Source of the DNA: CAZTME01 sp964614795
Lineage (GTDB): Bacteria; Patescibacteriota; Microgenomatia; UBA1400; PJMF01
Assembly (NCBI GenBank): GCA_964614795.1
Contig: CAZTME010000066.1
Location: 1-6,517 of the forward strand
Direction of reading: 5' to 3'
DNA length: 6,517 bases
Below are positions 5,492 to 6,517 of the stretch, piece after piece. Below the pieces are notes generated by a model. It did not search any database. It had not been told where the DNA came from and worked only from the letters and a program-made list of their open reading frames with translations. Within the stretch, counting starts at the first letter, position 1. Each line of letters opens with the position of its first letter. Position numbers and translations under genes: made by a program.

Positions 5492-6517
5492 ATGATTAAA
5501 AAAAATTTGGTATTATTTTTGATTTTTATAGGGATTTTTATTGGTTCGATGATTACTTCAATCAAGTATTCTAATACTATTATGAGTTTAGTTTCAGAAA
5601 CTTTTTCAGAGCCAAACAATCATGCAACCCTAGATTCAACTTCGCTGAATAACAGAACTATCGATGATTTTCCAGAAGAACTCCACCCGATGACCCCCGA
5701 ACCAACTCCAACTCCTCCAATTCGACTGGGTTTTGTGGGTGACATCATGATGGATAGGCACATTCGGGTAAAGCAGGAAAAATTAGGTGGTTACTCAAAA
5801 ATACTATCTGAAGAATTATGCAATTATTTGAAATCTCACGATCTGGTGATCGCCAACTTGGAGGGTCCAATTACCACCAATGCTTCAAAAAGTGTTGGTT
5901 CTGTAGTGGGTTCATCTGCGAATTATATTTTCACTTTTGCACCGGAATCGACTCAATTGTTAACAAGTTGCGGAATTAAGGTAGTGAGTTTAGGCAACAA
6001 TCATATTTTAAATTTTGGTAAGGAAGGAGAAAAAAGCACTCGCCAATATTTGGAGGAGGAGGAAATCGGTTTTTTTGGTGATACCGGTGTTGTAGGTGAA
6101 GATGAAGATGAAAGATTTGAGCGCATGACCCATATTGAAACAATCAATGCTGTTAAATTTGGATTTGTTGGCTACAACCAATTTGCCACTGGTTCATGGC
6201 AAAGAAGCTTGGATGATGTGGCGCGCCTGCGAACTCAAGTTGATGTACTGATCGTGTATCCTCATTGGGGGAATGAATATGTGCCGGAAAACGCCACGCT
6301 TAAGGAGCAGGCGCGCCAACTCATGGCTAAAGGAGCGGATTTAATCGTTGGCTCTCACCCACACGTAATAACCGGTCAAGAAGATATTGAAAATAAACGT
6401 GTTTACTACTCTCTGGGCAACTTTGTTTTCGATCAATACTTTGAACCGGCCGTACGCAAAGGCTTAGTTGTCACCGCCACTTTTCAGCCGGATCTTAATG
6501 AATTCCAATTTGCGGAA
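5492..6517 (+). CDS. Membrane-anchored CapA-family (PGA_cap) metallophosphatase, 3' end cut by window
   Basis: The frame is open for 342 codons to the window edge. The N-terminus MIKKNLVLFLIFIGIFIGSM is a signal anchor (about 5-23). A polar linker follows and ends in a Thr/Pro stretch, MTPEPTPTPP (67-76). The CapA domain then begins at IRLGFVGDIMMDR (77-89), with NLEGPIT (122-128), SLGNNH (166-171), YPHWGNEY (256-263), GSHPHV (287-292) and YSLGNFVFD (306-314). These are the metal-site motifs of the calcineurin-like CapA fold; likely ligands are D84, E124, N170, H171, H258, H289 and H291. The family is named for Bacillus poly-gamma-glutamate capsule synthesis, but many members are surface phosphoesterases of unknown substrate, and no capB or capC lies in view. 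I therefore give no gene symbol. The protein should act outside the membrane, tethered by its N-terminus. It is divergent from mltG, and the domain is nearly complete at the cut. Confidence 0.93.
   Translation, partial: MIKKNLVLFLIFIGIFIGSMITSIKYSNTIMSLVSETFSEPNNHATLDSTSLNNRTIDDFPEELHPMTPEPTPTPPIRLGFVGDIMMDRHIRVKQEKLGGYSKILSEELCNYLKSHDLVIANLEGPITTNASKSVGSVVGSSANYIFTFAPESTQLLTSCGIKVVSLGNNHILNFGKEGEKSTRQYLEEEEIGFFGDTGVVGEDEDERFERMTHIETINAVKFGFVGYNQFATGSWQRSLDDVARLRTQVDVLIVYPHWGNEYVPENATLKEQARQLMAKGADLIVGSHPHVITGQEDIENKRVYYSLGNFVFDQYFEPAVRKGLVVTATFQPDLNEFQFAE

Noticed and set aside
5395..5619. 74-codon minus-strand frame overlapping the CapA-like gene start
   Set aside because: Its hydrophobic character mirrors the antisense of the CapA membrane anchor and AT-rich promoter; it overlaps a well supported gene.

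Overview
The window looks like chromosomal core sequence from a bacterium of the Candidate Phyla Radiation (Patescibacteria), or something close to it. I infer this from family-level sequence character: the RNA polymerase beta subunit lacks the large lineage inserts of proteobacterial RpoB, reads FFRRNRLSTILDQ around the rifampicin region and YSRIDPVRSPEGPNIGL in the fork region, and its gene sits directly downstream of a cell-wall gene instead of rplJ-rplL. No in-frame TGA interrupts the long genes, so the standard bacterial code fits and the UGA-recoded CPR groups are unlikely. No search was run, so the placement is tentative.

Layout: three genes lie on the minus strand, in transcription order mltG (4249-5256), rpoB (545-3997) and rpoC (5' part only, 1-535). 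A 251-bp gap separates mltG from rpoB. It holds a promoter with a perfect TATAAT overlapping the 3' end of mltG, then an untranslated leader of about 225 nt with three hairpins. rpoB and rpoC are tightly coupled: the rpoB stop codon lies inside the rpoC Shine-Dalgarno sequence. On the plus strand, divergent from mltG, a membrane-anchored CapA-type metallophosphatase (5492 onward) runs off the right edge.

The divergent AT-rich gap between mltG and the CapA gene (5257-5491) is unusually structured. It carries an 18-bp palindrome and four copies of a degenerate 15-bp motif in two pairs, one beside mltG and one beside the CapA gene. This suggests a shared operator, but the binding factor is unknown.

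Functionally, rpoB and rpoC encode the catalytic core of RNA polymerase. MltG is a membrane endolytic transglycosylase that ends peptidoglycan strand growth, and the CapA-like protein is a surface enzyme of the poly-gamma-glutamate/capsule family. The window therefore joins transcription and envelope genes. I found no IS element, CRISPR array, tRNA or rRNA. The less ordinary signals are the rpoB leader, the intergenic motif array, the altered rifampicin pocket and the long acidic tail of RpoB.
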